5,623 nt of DNA, taken from the NCBI GenBank assembly GCA_038198445.1, contig JBBPZZ010000111.1, forward strand, positions 1-5,623, given 5' to 3'. The DNA is from JACDDK01 sp038198445 (GTDB lineage: Bacteria > Actinomycetota > Rubrobacteria > Rubrobacterales > Rubrobacteraceae). Under the pieces are notes generated by a model. That model saw only the letters and a program-made list of their open reading frames with translations. It did no database searches and was not told the origin of the DNA. Both the position numbers and the translations under genes were made by a program. Below, piece by piece: positions 1 to 5,241 of this stretch (its first letter is position 1; each line of letters starts with the position of its first letter).

Positions 1-78
1 GGTCTCGCCTTGCTCCTACCCACAAAGATAGAGCCGCCGCAGTCACAAAAGACCGCAACGGCTCGAAGAAGCTGGTAA
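1..78 (+). CDS. Possible 3' end of a convergent gene (partial, unidentified)
   Basis: Frame 1 of the plus strand is open from the window edge to a TAA at 76-78, giving a 25-residue tail that starts GLALLLPTKIEPP and ends in a basic stretch (TARRSW). A hydrophobic start followed by a charged tail would fit the C-terminus of a membrane protein, but 25 codons are too few to identify anything, and another plus frame is also open here. If real, the gene converges on the binding-protein gene with 17 bases between the two stop codons. Low confidence; the sequence to the left of the window is needed. Confidence 0.22.
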   Translation, partial: GLALLLPTKIEPPQSQKTATARRSW

Positions 79-95
79 AGCTCTTTAAGCTAGCT

Positions 96-1052
96 CTACT
101 TGCCTATAACGCCGGCGTCCTCCAGGTGCTGCCGGGCCACGTCCTTGTAATCCTCTTGTTCGAGGTCTACCTTTCCGTTCAGCTTACGCATCGTCTTGGC
201 ATCCAGGCTGGAAGATACTGAGTTGAGTATCTTCTTGGCATCCGGGTTCTTGTCCAGGAACTTCTGCACGACGACCGGAGCCGGATAGTACTTCGGCCAG
301 ATATTCTTGGGGTCCTTCAGAACCGTCAGCTTGGGGGAGGCGAGTTGTCCGTCGGTGGTGAACCCGATGGCAACGTCCGCCTGTTCTTCGGCCATCGCCT
401 TGTAGCGGATGCCGAGGTCGTTGACGATCTGGATCTTCTTGAAGTTCAGCTTCGGGTAGTTCTCCTTCATGTTCTTGTAGCCGTCCGAGCGGTTCTGGAA
501 CTCGGAGTACGAAGAGAACACGAGCTGTCCTGATTTATCCGCCAGGTCAGCCAGCGTCTTTATCCCGAGCTTTTTAGCCTTGTCGGTTAGCATCACGATG
601 CCGTAGTTGTTCTCGAAATTCGCGGGTTGGAGCATCTGCATCGGCGTATCTTTGCGGTTCTTGTAGAACGCCGCGACCTGTTTGTAGGTCTCAGCTTCCG
701 TCTTCGGATACGACTCGGGCGGCTTCTTCAAAATCGCCACGTAGGCCGTGCCCGTGTACTCGGGATATACGTCTATGGTGCCGTCCTGCAGAGACTTGTC
801 CATGACCTGTTCGGAGCCGAGGTTCAATTTGTAATTGACGTTGTAGCCTTTGTCTTCGAACGCCAGGCCGTACATCTGGCCCAGGAGTATCTGCTCGGTG
901 AACTTCTTCGAGCCCACGCTGACTTTCGGACCTCCACTATTGCTGCTACCGCTACCGCCGCCACCGCAGCCGGCGACTCCGAGCAGCGCGACCCCGGCCA
1001 GGCCTGCTCCGGAGACCTTCAGGAATTTACCGCGCGTGATTTTGTCCGTCAC
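96..1052 (-). CDS. opuCC: Glycine betaine/carnitine/choline-type ABC transporter substrate-binding lipoprotein (OpuCC/OsmF family)
   Basis: A 318-residue extracellular binding protein that should capture a quaternary ammonium compound and deliver it to the two permeases encoded just upstream. The N-terminus has a basic region (K4, R7, K9), a hydrophobic core and a lipobox VAGC with the lipidated cysteine at residue 29, followed by a Gly/Ser-rich linker (about 30-41). The mature part opens with VGSKKFTEQILLGQM (46-60) and contains DVYPEYTGTAY (94-104), both typical of the OpuAC-type (type II periplasmic-binding) fold of OpuCC, OsmF and YehZ. Aromatic residues that could form the cation-binding cage include Y96, Y99, Y104, Y150, W252, Y255 and Y256; which ones line the pocket is not visible from sequence. 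The start is GTG, fixed by a consensus AAGGAGG 5 bases upstream. It is the last gene of the operon. The exact substrate is unproven; ergothioneine importers (EgtU) use a related binding domain. Confidence 0.93.
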   Translation of the reverse strand: MTDKITRGKFLKVSGAGLAGVALLGVAGCGGGGSGSSNSGGPKVSVGSKKFTEQILLGQMYGLAFEDKGYNVNYKLNLGSEQVMDKSLQDGTIDVYPEYTGTAYVAILKKPPESYPKTEAETYKQVAAFYKNRKDTPMQMLQPANFENNYGIVMLTDKAKKLGIKTLADLADKSGQLVFSSYSEFQNRSDGYKNMKENYPKLNFKKIQIVNDLGIRYKAMAEEQADVAIGFTTDGQLASPKLTVLKDPKNIWPKYYPAPVVVQKFLDKNPDAKKILNSVSSSLDAKTMRKLNGKVDLEQEDYKDVARQHLEDAGVIGK

Positions 1053-1057
1053 TCTTT

Positions 1058-1064
1058 CCTCCTT
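1058..1064 (-). promoter_or_regulatory. Consensus ribosome binding site of the binding-protein gene
   Basis: The minus strand reads AAGGAGG, then AAAGA, then the GTG start. This full anti-SD match is the strongest in the transporter operon. It supports the GTG at 1052-1050 and suggests the binding protein is made in excess over the membrane and ATPase subunits, as usual for ABC importers (inference). Confidence 0.8.
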
Positions 1065-1082
1065 ATTTCTCTGGTTGTGTAT

Positions 1083-1733
1083 TTACTTGCCACGCTTCGC
1101 GGCTATGCGAAGCCCTTTCGGCGTAAAGGCTCTTTGAAGCCCTCCGAACCCGACCTCCGTGACGATCGCCAGCACCGCCACCGAGAGTGCCCCGGCGAGC
1201 GAGATGGCCGTACTATTGCGCTGGAAACCCTCGACGATGTAGTCGCCCAGACCGCCGCCGCCGATAAACGTCGCCAGCGTCGCGCTCGCCACCACCTGCA
1301 CCGCCGAGGTCCGGATACCGGCGAAGATGATCGGCGCGGCGATCGGGACCTGGATGCCGGTTAGGATCTGACGGCCCGAGAGCCCCATGCCCTTCGCGGC
1401 GTCGAGGGTCTGCGCGTTCACCTGCCTCAAGCCTACGATCGCGTTGATCAGGATCGGCGGGATGGCGAGTGCCGTCAGCGCTATGACCGCGGTGTCGACG
1501 CCGAGCCCGGTGATCGGGAAGATTATTACCAGGATAGCCAGCGAGGGTACCGCGCGCCCGATGTTGCCCACGTTGATCGCGAACGTGGAGGCGGCGTCCG
1601 AGCGGTTCACCAGGATTGCCACCGGGATGGCGATGAGGATGCCGAAGAGAACCGAGAGTGCCGACATCTCGATGTGGACAAAGAAGTTCTTTATGAAGTC
1701 CGGCCGCTGAAAGACCTGTATAAAGTCTTGCAT
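1083..1733 (-). CDS. opuCD: Osmoprotectant ABC transporter permease (OpuCD-like, second permease)
   Basis: A 216-residue inner-membrane subunit of the BPD_transp_1 (MetI-like) fold, within the usual 200-230 residues for OpuCB/OpuCD. Hydrophobic spans lie near residues 22-43, 58-77, 82-101, 131-155 and 174-197. The cytoplasmic EAA loop that docks on the ATPase is at 111-134 (DAAKGMGLSGRQIL...VP), and GGGGLGDYI (158-166) is typical of this permease group. The ATG start follows directly on the TAG stop of the previous permease gene (no spacer). A G-rich stretch (GAGGGGGG) inside the end of that gene can serve as ribosome binding site, so the two are probably translationally coupled. It differs clearly in sequence from the other permease, so the pore is likely a heterodimer. 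Confidence 0.92.
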   Translation of the reverse strand: MQDFIQVFQRPDFIKNFFVHIEMSALSVLFGILIAIPVAILVNRSDAASTFAINVGNIGRAVPSLAILVIIFPITGLGVDTAVIALTALAIPPILINAIVGLRQVNAQTLDAAKGMGLSGRQILTGIQVPIAAPIIFAGIRTSAVQVVASATLATFIGGGGLGDYIVEGFQRNSTAISLAGALSVAVLAIVTEVGFGGLQRAFTPKGLRIAAKRGK

Positions 1734-2465
1734 CTAGTTCGCCCCCCTCGCCCGGCGGGCCCACGGGCTCAACAGCCGCTCCGTCCTTACGAGCAGCAGG
1801 TCGATGGTAACAGCGAGCAGCGTCGAAAGGACCGCCCCCGTGAGGTACAGGGTCGGGAAGTCGCGGGTGATTCCGTCGAAGATAAGTTCTCCGAGTCCGC
1901 CAGCGCCGATGTACGCGCCTATCACCGCTATACCGATAACGGTCACGATCGCTATACGCATCCCGGCTACGATCACCGGCAGCGCCAGTGGTAGCTCGAC
2001 CCTCAAGAGTATCTGCCGGTCGGTGAGTCCCATGCCGCGGGCCGCGTCTTTCGTCTCGGGCGGCACGGAGTCGAGGCCGGTTACCACGTTGCGGATCAGG
2101 ACCAGCAGCGAGTACAGCACCAGCGCGATGATCGCCGGCGTCTTCCCGACGCTGAACCCTATAACGAAGAGCAGGATCGTGAACATCGAGAAACTCGGGA
2201 TCGTGTAGAAAAAGCCCGTGATGGCGGTTACCGGCGGGTAGAGCCGGCGATAGCGGGCGCATAGTATCCCCAGCGGCACCGAGATGACCACCGCGATCCC
2301 TACCGAGACAGCGCACAAGATTATGTGTTCCCACAAGGCCGGCAGTATGTCCGACGTGAGGTGGTCGGACAGCCACCCCCAGTCTATGAGCCCTTTCTGC
2401 TCGGGCGCGAACTCCGACTGAAAAAGGGCCAGGATAGCCGTCGGAGGGTCCTCGGAGCTATCCAC
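1734..2465 (-). CDS. opuCB: Osmoprotectant ABC transporter permease (OpuCB-like, first permease)
   Basis: A 243-residue membrane subunit of the same fold as its downstream neighbour. It has an N-terminal segment of about 45 residues ahead of the first span, beginning with acidic MDSSEDPP, which makes it longer than many OpuCB proteins. Hydrophobic spans lie near 47-70, 78-104, 108-128, 163-188 and 205-227. The EAA loop is DAARGMGLTDRQILLRVELP at 140-159, and GAYIGAGGLGELI lies at 183-195. The start is GTG at 2465-2463, inside the last codons of the ATPase gene (8-bp overlap). An AGGGAG 7 bases upstream supports it, and no later ATG lies ahead of the first span. The overlap implies translational coupling and near-equal production with the ATPase. 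Confidence 0.92.
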   Translation of the reverse strand: MDSSEDPPTAILALFQSEFAPEQKGLIDWGWLSDHLTSDILPALWEHIILCAVSVGIAVVISVPLGILCARYRRLYPPVTAITGFFYTIPSFSMFTILLFVIGFSVGKTPAIIALVLYSLLVLIRNVVTGLDSVPPETKDAARGMGLTDRQILLRVELPLALPVIVAGMRIAIVTVIGIAVIGAYIGAGGLGELIFDGITRDFPTLYLTGAVLSTLLAVTIDLLLVRTERLLSPWARRARGAN

Positions 2466-3441
2466 CCGTGGTCTCCCTGTCCGTGGTCTCTCTATTCGAG
2501 AGCGCCCTTATCGCCTCGATGGAGAGCGTGCCCTGGGGGCTTCCGTTGCCGCCGCCCACCACGAGGCCCTTGTCCGCGCCCGTGCCGATAATCTCGGAGA
2601 GCGCGTCGCGCAGTGTGAGCCGCTCGTCGATCTGGGGAAGGTTGTCGCTGTTGCCGTTGACCGGGTCCAGGTCCATGTCGCGCACCTGCAACAGCGAGAG
2701 GCGCTTGAGCACCCGGTCGGTCCCGACGAACGAGGAGACGAAGTCGGAGCCGGGGTCGGCGAGGATGTTCTCCGGCGTGTCGTACTGCGCCAGAACGCCG
2801 CCCTCTTTCAGGATGGCGATCTTGTCGCCCATCTTTATCGCTTCGTCGATGTCGTGGGTGACGAAAACGATGGTCTTCTTGATGTCCTCCTGGATGCGGA
2901 GGAACTCTTGCTGGAGACTCTCACGGGTGATGGGGTCAACCGCCCCGAAAGGCTCGTCCATGAGCATGATCGGGGGGTCCGCCGCCAGAGCGCGCGCCAC
3001 CCCGACCCGCTGCTGCTGTCCGCCGGAGAGCTCCGCCGGATAGCGGTCCCGGTACTGGTCCGGCGCGAGGCCGACCATGTCCAAGAGGTCGTTTACGCGC
3101 TTGGTGGTGCGCTCCTTATCCCAACCGAGCAGGCCCGGCACGGTGCCCACATTCTCACCGATGGTCCGGTGAGGAAAGAGGCCTGTCTGCTGGATCGCGT
3201 AGCCGATCTTGCGCCTTAGCTGCGTCCCGCTCATCGACGTATTCTTCTGTCCGTCGATGAGGATCTCGCCATTCGTAGGTTCGATGAGACGGTTGACCAT
3301 CCTCATGCTCGTGGTCTTCCCGCAACCGGAAGGACCTACCAGGACGCATATGTCTCCGTCCGGTATCTCGAAAGAGAGATCCTTGACTACAGGCTCTTTG
3401 GAACCCGAATAAGTTTTGCTCACACCTTTAAACTCAATCAT
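2458..3441 (-). CDS. opuCA: Osmoprotectant ABC transporter ATP-binding protein (OpuCA/ProV-like, short CBS region)
   Basis: A 327-residue cytoplasmic ATPase that powers the importer. All catalytic motifs are present: Walker A GPSGCGKTT (36-44), Q-loop in AIQQTGLFPH (82-91), signature LSGGQQQR (138-145), Walker B IMLMDEP (158-164) with D-loop FGAVD, and switch histidine H196 in VFVTHD. After the ATPase domain (to about 240), one CBS-like repeat is recognisable at about 271-315 (LTLRDALSEIIGTGADKGLVV ending in LSIEAIRAL, given here in parts), preceded by a degenerate stretch. B. subtilis OpuCA and E. coli ProV are longer (about 380-400 residues) and carry a CBS pair that senses ionic strength or nucleotides, so the sensor here looks reduced. 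The ATG is preceded by GGAG at 6-7 bases. First gene of the operon; its C-terminus ends in a duplicated RETTD/RETTG motif. Confidence 0.95.
   Translation of the reverse strand: MIEFKGVSKTYSGSKEPVVKDLSFEIPDGDICVLVGPSGCGKTTSMRMVNRLIEPTNGEILIDGQKNTSMSGTQLRRKIGYAIQQTGLFPHRTIGENVGTVPGLLGWDKERTTKRVNDLLDMVGLAPDQYRDRYPAELSGGQQQRVGVARALAADPPIMLMDEPFGAVDPITRESLQQEFLRIQEDIKKTIVFVTHDIDEAIKMGDKIAILKEGGVLAQYDTPENILADPGSDFVSSFVGTDRVLKRLSLLQVRDMDLDPVNGNSDNLPQIDERLTLRDALSEIIGTGADKGLVVGGGNGSPQGTLSIEAIRALSNRETTDRETTGG
2466..2495. repeat. 15-bp tandem duplication at the ATPase/permease junction
   Basis: On the plus strand two adjacent 15-base units read CCGTGGTCTCCCTGT and CCGTGGTCTCTCTAT (12 of 15 bases shared). 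In the ATPase frame they encode RETTD then RETTG at the extreme C-terminus. The copy nearer the gene end supplies the AGGGAG ribosome binding site for the downstream permease, whose GTG start lies just beyond it. The unit keeps the frame, so the duplication lengthened the ATPase tail by five residues without breaking it. Confidence 0.7.
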
Positions 3442-3442
3442 T

Positions 3443-3511
3443 TTATCTCCAGGGGATCCAGGGGTAGAACTCTACCCAATATGCCTTCCTCATTTCCCTC
3501 ACCGCATCCAC
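3443..3511 (-). CDS. Candidate leader ORF (22 aa), ends 1 nt before the ATPase gene
   Basis: A GTG at 3511-3509 with GGAAGGGG 4 bases upstream opens a 22-codon frame ending in TAA at 3445-3443, with a single base before the ATPase ATG. From an internal ATG (3493-3491) the peptide is MRKAYWVEFYPWIPWR, very rich in Trp, Tyr, Phe and Pro. The frame runs through the 16-bp inverted repeat at 3462-3477 and the ATPase ribosome binding site, so its translation could influence initiation on the ATPase gene. No homolog is known to me. The same frame is open further upstream, and an ORF this short can arise by chance, so this is a weak call. Confidence 0.22.
   Translation of the reverse strand: MDAVREMRKAYWVEFYPWIPWR
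3462..3477. promoter_or_regulatory. 16-bp inverted repeat in the ATPase leader (operator or RNA hairpin)
   Basis: The sequence GGGTAGAACTCTACCC has two perfect 7-bp arms (GGGTAGA/TCTACCC) around a 2-base centre. It lies 20 bases upstream of the ATPase ATG, just before its ribosome binding site. As DNA it fits the size of a binding site for a dimeric repressor acting as a roadblock. As RNA a 2-base loop is tight, so the stem would have to open at its top. It is not followed by a T-run in either direction, which argues against an intrinsic terminator. The regulator is unknown. Confidence 0.5.
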
Positions 3512-3543
3512 TACGCCCCTTCCAAGGACGAACAAAACATTGG

Positions 3544-3577
3544 TGTAAGTATAGAGCATTCTTTGCTCCCGTCTACA
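3544..3577 (-). promoter_or_regulatory. Candidate promoter of the transporter operon with a nested dyad
   Basis: On the minus strand TATACT (3553-3548) matches the -10 consensus at five of six bases. No good -35 is present: TGTAGA at an 18-base spacing or TTGTAG at 19 match TTGACA at only three positions. Immediately upstream of the -10, in the spacer, is a perfect dyad GAGCA-TTCTT-TGCTC (3554-3568 on the plus strand), flanked nearly symmetrically by TGTA (3544-3547) and TACA (3574-3577). A weak -35 with a dyad in the spacer is the layout expected of a regulated promoter. Transcription would start near 3541, giving a leader of about 100 bases. Predicted by eye only. Confidence 0.35.
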
Positions 3578-3646
3578 AGCATACGGAAACATACACGTTT
3601 TTATGGACGGGTGTACGCTAGAGTAACCCAAGCGAATTCTGTGTCT

Positions 3647-3653
3647 GGAGGAG
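3647..3653 (+). promoter_or_regulatory. Ribosome binding site of the oxidoreductase gene (start-deciding)
   Basis: GGAGGAG ends one base before the ATG at 3655; counted from its GGAG core the gap is 4 bases, shorter than ideal. The alternative ATG at 3673 has only a poor GGCGGG 6 bases upstream but lies right at the first beta strand, where this family normally begins. The strong site favours 3655; homology favours 3673. The two products differ by six residues. Confidence 0.55.
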
Positions 3654-3654
3654 A

Positions 3655-4773
3655 ATGTCCGGCGGGATCGATATGAAGAGGGTGGTCTTCGCCGGCGGCG
3701 GACACGCGCATCTCTACTCCCTGCGCCGAACGGCCAGCTTCGCGCGGCGCGGCCACGAGGTCGTACTGGTGAACCCTTCTCCCTATCTCTACTACTCGGG
3801 CATGGCGACAGGCATTATTTCTGGCAACTATGCGTCGGACGAGAACCGCATAGACGTGCGGAGGTTGGTCGAGGGCGGGGGCGGAAGGTTCATCGAGGGC
3901 ACGGTCTCGCGGATACTCCACGAGAACCGGGAGTTGTTGCTCGAAAGCGGACAGCGTGTATCTTACGACGCGGCTTCTTTCTGCCTGGGCAGCGAGACTC
4001 GCCAGAGCCTGGCTTTCACGGGCGGAGACTCCATTCCGGTCAAGCCAGTGTCGAACACGAAGGACGTGCGGGCGCGGGTGCTCGGGTTCGAGGGGAATGC
4101 GAATGGGCCGCGGGTGTTGATCGTCGGCGGAGGGGCCGCCGGTTGCGAGGTAGCCGCGAACACGGCCCGGCTTATGGGGGACTCGGCTTCGGGCGGGAGC
4201 GTAACGCTAACCGAAGCCGGTCCTTCCTTACTCTCCGCCTCGCCGAAAAAAGCCCGGCGCGAGGTGTTAAATCACCTGATGCGGCAGGGGGTAGAGGTAT
4301 TGTTGAATACGGCCGTCGCCTCCAGCGAAGACGGCTCGGTTCGCACCGGAAACGGACTCCTATTGGAGGCCGACCTGATCGTATTATCCACGGGCATAGT
4401 TCCGTCTCCCGTCTTCCGAAGTTCGTCTCTGGCGACTGGCGATGACGGCGGACTCTGGGTCGATCATTGCCTGCGGAGCGTGAGCGATCCCCGGCTCTTC
4501 GGAGGAGGCGATTCTATTTCGTTCCGGGGCCAGAACCTTCCTAGCCTCGGGGTCTTCGCCGTCAGGCAGGCTCCCGTACTGTTCCATAACCTCCACGCCG
4601 CGCTACGAGGAGAGCCGCTGCGTATGTTCAATCCCCAGAGACGCTACCTGTATATCCTCAACCTGGGAGACGGGACGGGACTTGCGATCCACGGCTCTCT
4701 AGTATGGCGTGGACGCTCGGCCCTGATGCTCAAGCACCTGCTCGATACGAGGTTCATGGGCCGGTATGGTTAG
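3655..4773 (+). CDS. FAD/NAD(P)-dependent oxidoreductase, SelD-N-terminal/type II NADH dehydrogenase-like
   Basis: A 372-residue two-dinucleotide-domain flavoprotein (Pyr_redox_2 type). The FAD-binding strand is RVVFAGGGHAHLYSLRR (9-25), with the GGGHAH pattern of the stand-alone or SelD-fused group of pyridine nucleotide-disulfide oxidoreductases (TIGR03169-like, from memory). SPYLYYSGMATGIISGNY (42-59) and the ending RRYLYILNLGDG...TRFMGRYG fit that group too. The NAD(P) site is VLIVGGGAAGCE (154-165), with acidic E187 after the second strand suggesting NADH over NADPH. GGGDSISF (283-290) supplies the second FAD contact. The three cysteines (C110, C164, C272) form no CxxC or CxxxxC redox pair, so a thioredoxin-reductase-like disulfide mechanism is unlikely; electron transfer to a quinone or another small acceptor is more plausible. 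There is no SelD domain and no selenium gene nearby. Divergent from the transporter operon, with a shared control region. Start may instead be 3673. Confidence 0.88.
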   Translation: MSGGIDMKRVVFAGGGHAHLYSLRRTASFARRGHEVVLVNPSPYLYYSGMATGIISGNYASDENRIDVRRLVEGGGGRFIEGTVSRILHENRELLLESGQRVSYDAASFCLGSETRQSLAFTGGDSIPVKPVSNTKDVRARVLGFEGNANGPRVLIVGGGAAGCEVAANTARLMGDSASGGSVTLTEAGPSLLSASPKKARREVLNHLMRQGVEVLLNTAVASSEDGSVRTGNGLLLEADLIVLSTGIVPSPVFRSSSLATGDDGGLWVDHCLRSVSDPRLFGGGDSISFRGQNLPSLGVFAVRQAPVLFHNLHAALRGEPLRMFNPQRRYLYILNLGDGTGLAIHGSLVWRGRSALMLKHLLDTRFMGRYG

Positions 4774-4790
4774 GTTTGGCCGGCAGTCCT

Positions 4791-5075
4791 TTAGCCGCGC
4801 CTGCCGATGCCGAGCAGCAGGTACAGGATGAAGTAACCGGCGGCGGCGACCAGGGCGACGACGTAGAAGTTGCCCGAGTCAGCGACGTTCCGTTGTTGGG
4901 CGGTAAGAGGCAGGGCGTTTAGCAGCGCGACGGCTGGAGACTCCAGCAAGGTGCCCAGGCTGTAGATCGCGTCGGTCAAACCGTTCGTACCCTGCCCGAC
5001 GTTCAGGTAGACCATGCCGATATGGACGAGTATGACCAGGATTATCAGTGCAAGAATCGTGCGAATGAGCCCCAC
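4791..5075 (-). CDS. Small membrane protein, 94 aa, unknown function
   Basis: I do not recognise a family. The protein has two clear hydrophobic spans: residues 3-24 (LIRTILALIILVILVHIGMV and following) and about 70-90 (YVVALVAAAGYFILYLLLGI). They are joined by a loop of about 45 residues containing N, Q, S and T but few charges (R62, D35, E45, D66). The short basic end GRRG and the basic R5 suggest both ends are cytoplasmic and the loop is outside (positive-inside rule, inference). The start is GTG, with AAGGA 8 bases upstream. The gene converges on the flavoprotein gene with 17 bases between stops. Coding is supported by the clean hydrophobic pattern and the ribosome binding site. A short ORF precedes it in the same frame. 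Confidence 0.75.
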   Translation of the reverse strand: MGLIRTILALIILVILVHIGMVYLNVGQGTNGLTDAIYSLGTLLESPAVALLNALPLTAQQRNVADSGNFYVVALVAAAGYFILYLLLGIGRRG

Positions 5076-5078
5076 CGT

Positions 5079-5132
5079 TTACTTCCTTTCCTCGATGGAT
5101 GAAGGTCCGCGGACAAACGTGTTTATTCCCAT
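5079..5132 (-). CDS. Candidate 17-aa upstream ORF, in frame with the 94-aa membrane protein gene
   Basis: An ATG at 5132-5130 with GGGGAGGAG 4 bases upstream starts the peptide MGINTFVRGPSSIEERK, ending in TAA at 5081-5079. One codon (ACG) then separates it from the GTG of the membrane protein gene, in the same frame. Its ribosome binding site is stronger than that of the membrane protein, whose own AAGGA lies inside the last codons of this ORF. It could be a leader peptide for translational coupling, or an N-terminal extension cut off by one in-frame stop. The peptide matches nothing I know. Confidence 0.35.
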   Translation of the reverse strand: MGINTFVRGPSSIEERK

Positions 5133-5175
5133 CGGTCTCCTCCCCTGAAGCCTTCTCGAAGACACGCGTCGCGCC

Positions 5176-5181
5176 AGTATA
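5176..5181 (-). promoter_or_regulatory. Possible -10 element upstream of the 17-aa ORF
   Basis: The minus strand reads TATACT about 45 bases before the ATG at 5132, the same hexamer as in the transporter promoter. At 16-18 bases upstream I find no acceptable -35, so this rests on the -10 alone and on its sensible distance. Transcription from upstream through the 114-aa gene is an equally good explanation. Confidence 0.22.
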
Positions 5182-5241
5182 ACGAATTTGATTTCACGCT
5201 GGCGTCTCTGGAGGCAGCGGGCACCAGGGTGGGGCGGAAGG

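Noticed and set aside
31..91. Possible terminators after the binding-protein gene: GAGCCG/CGGCTC (31-36, 59-64) and a bulged stem AGCT-TAAAG/CTTTA-AGCT (70-91).
   Set aside because: The first has a 22-base loop; the second is AT-rich with a bulge and 2-base loop. Neither is followed by a proper T-run in the minus direction.
627..1364. A 245-codon plus-strand frame opposite the binding-protein and permease genes.
   Set aside because: Antisense to two well-supported genes, Arg/His-rich and repetitive (ATATAATAA-like composition in the Gly-linker region); a shadow.
1213..2376. A 387-codon open frame on the minus strand spanning both permease genes.
   Set aside because: It is rich in Arg, Gly, His and Pro with no hydrophobic pattern, and lies wholly over two permeases with clear EAA loops; typical shadow frame in GC-rich coding DNA.
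3443..3631. A 62-codon minus-strand frame filling most of the divergent intergenic region.
   Set aside because: Its 5' part would cover the candidate promoter and lacks a convincing ribosome binding site; only the 3' part (from 3511) has one, and that is listed as the leader ORF.
5105..5114. Perfect 10-bp palindrome GTCCGCGGAC.
   Set aside because: Lies inside the candidate 17-aa ORF, does not extend, and short GC palindromes are common in GC-rich DNA.
5197..5219. CGCTG/CAGCG inverted repeat downstream of the 114-aa gene, considered as a terminator.
   Set aside because: Only 5-bp arms with a 13-base loop and no T-run; too weak to call.
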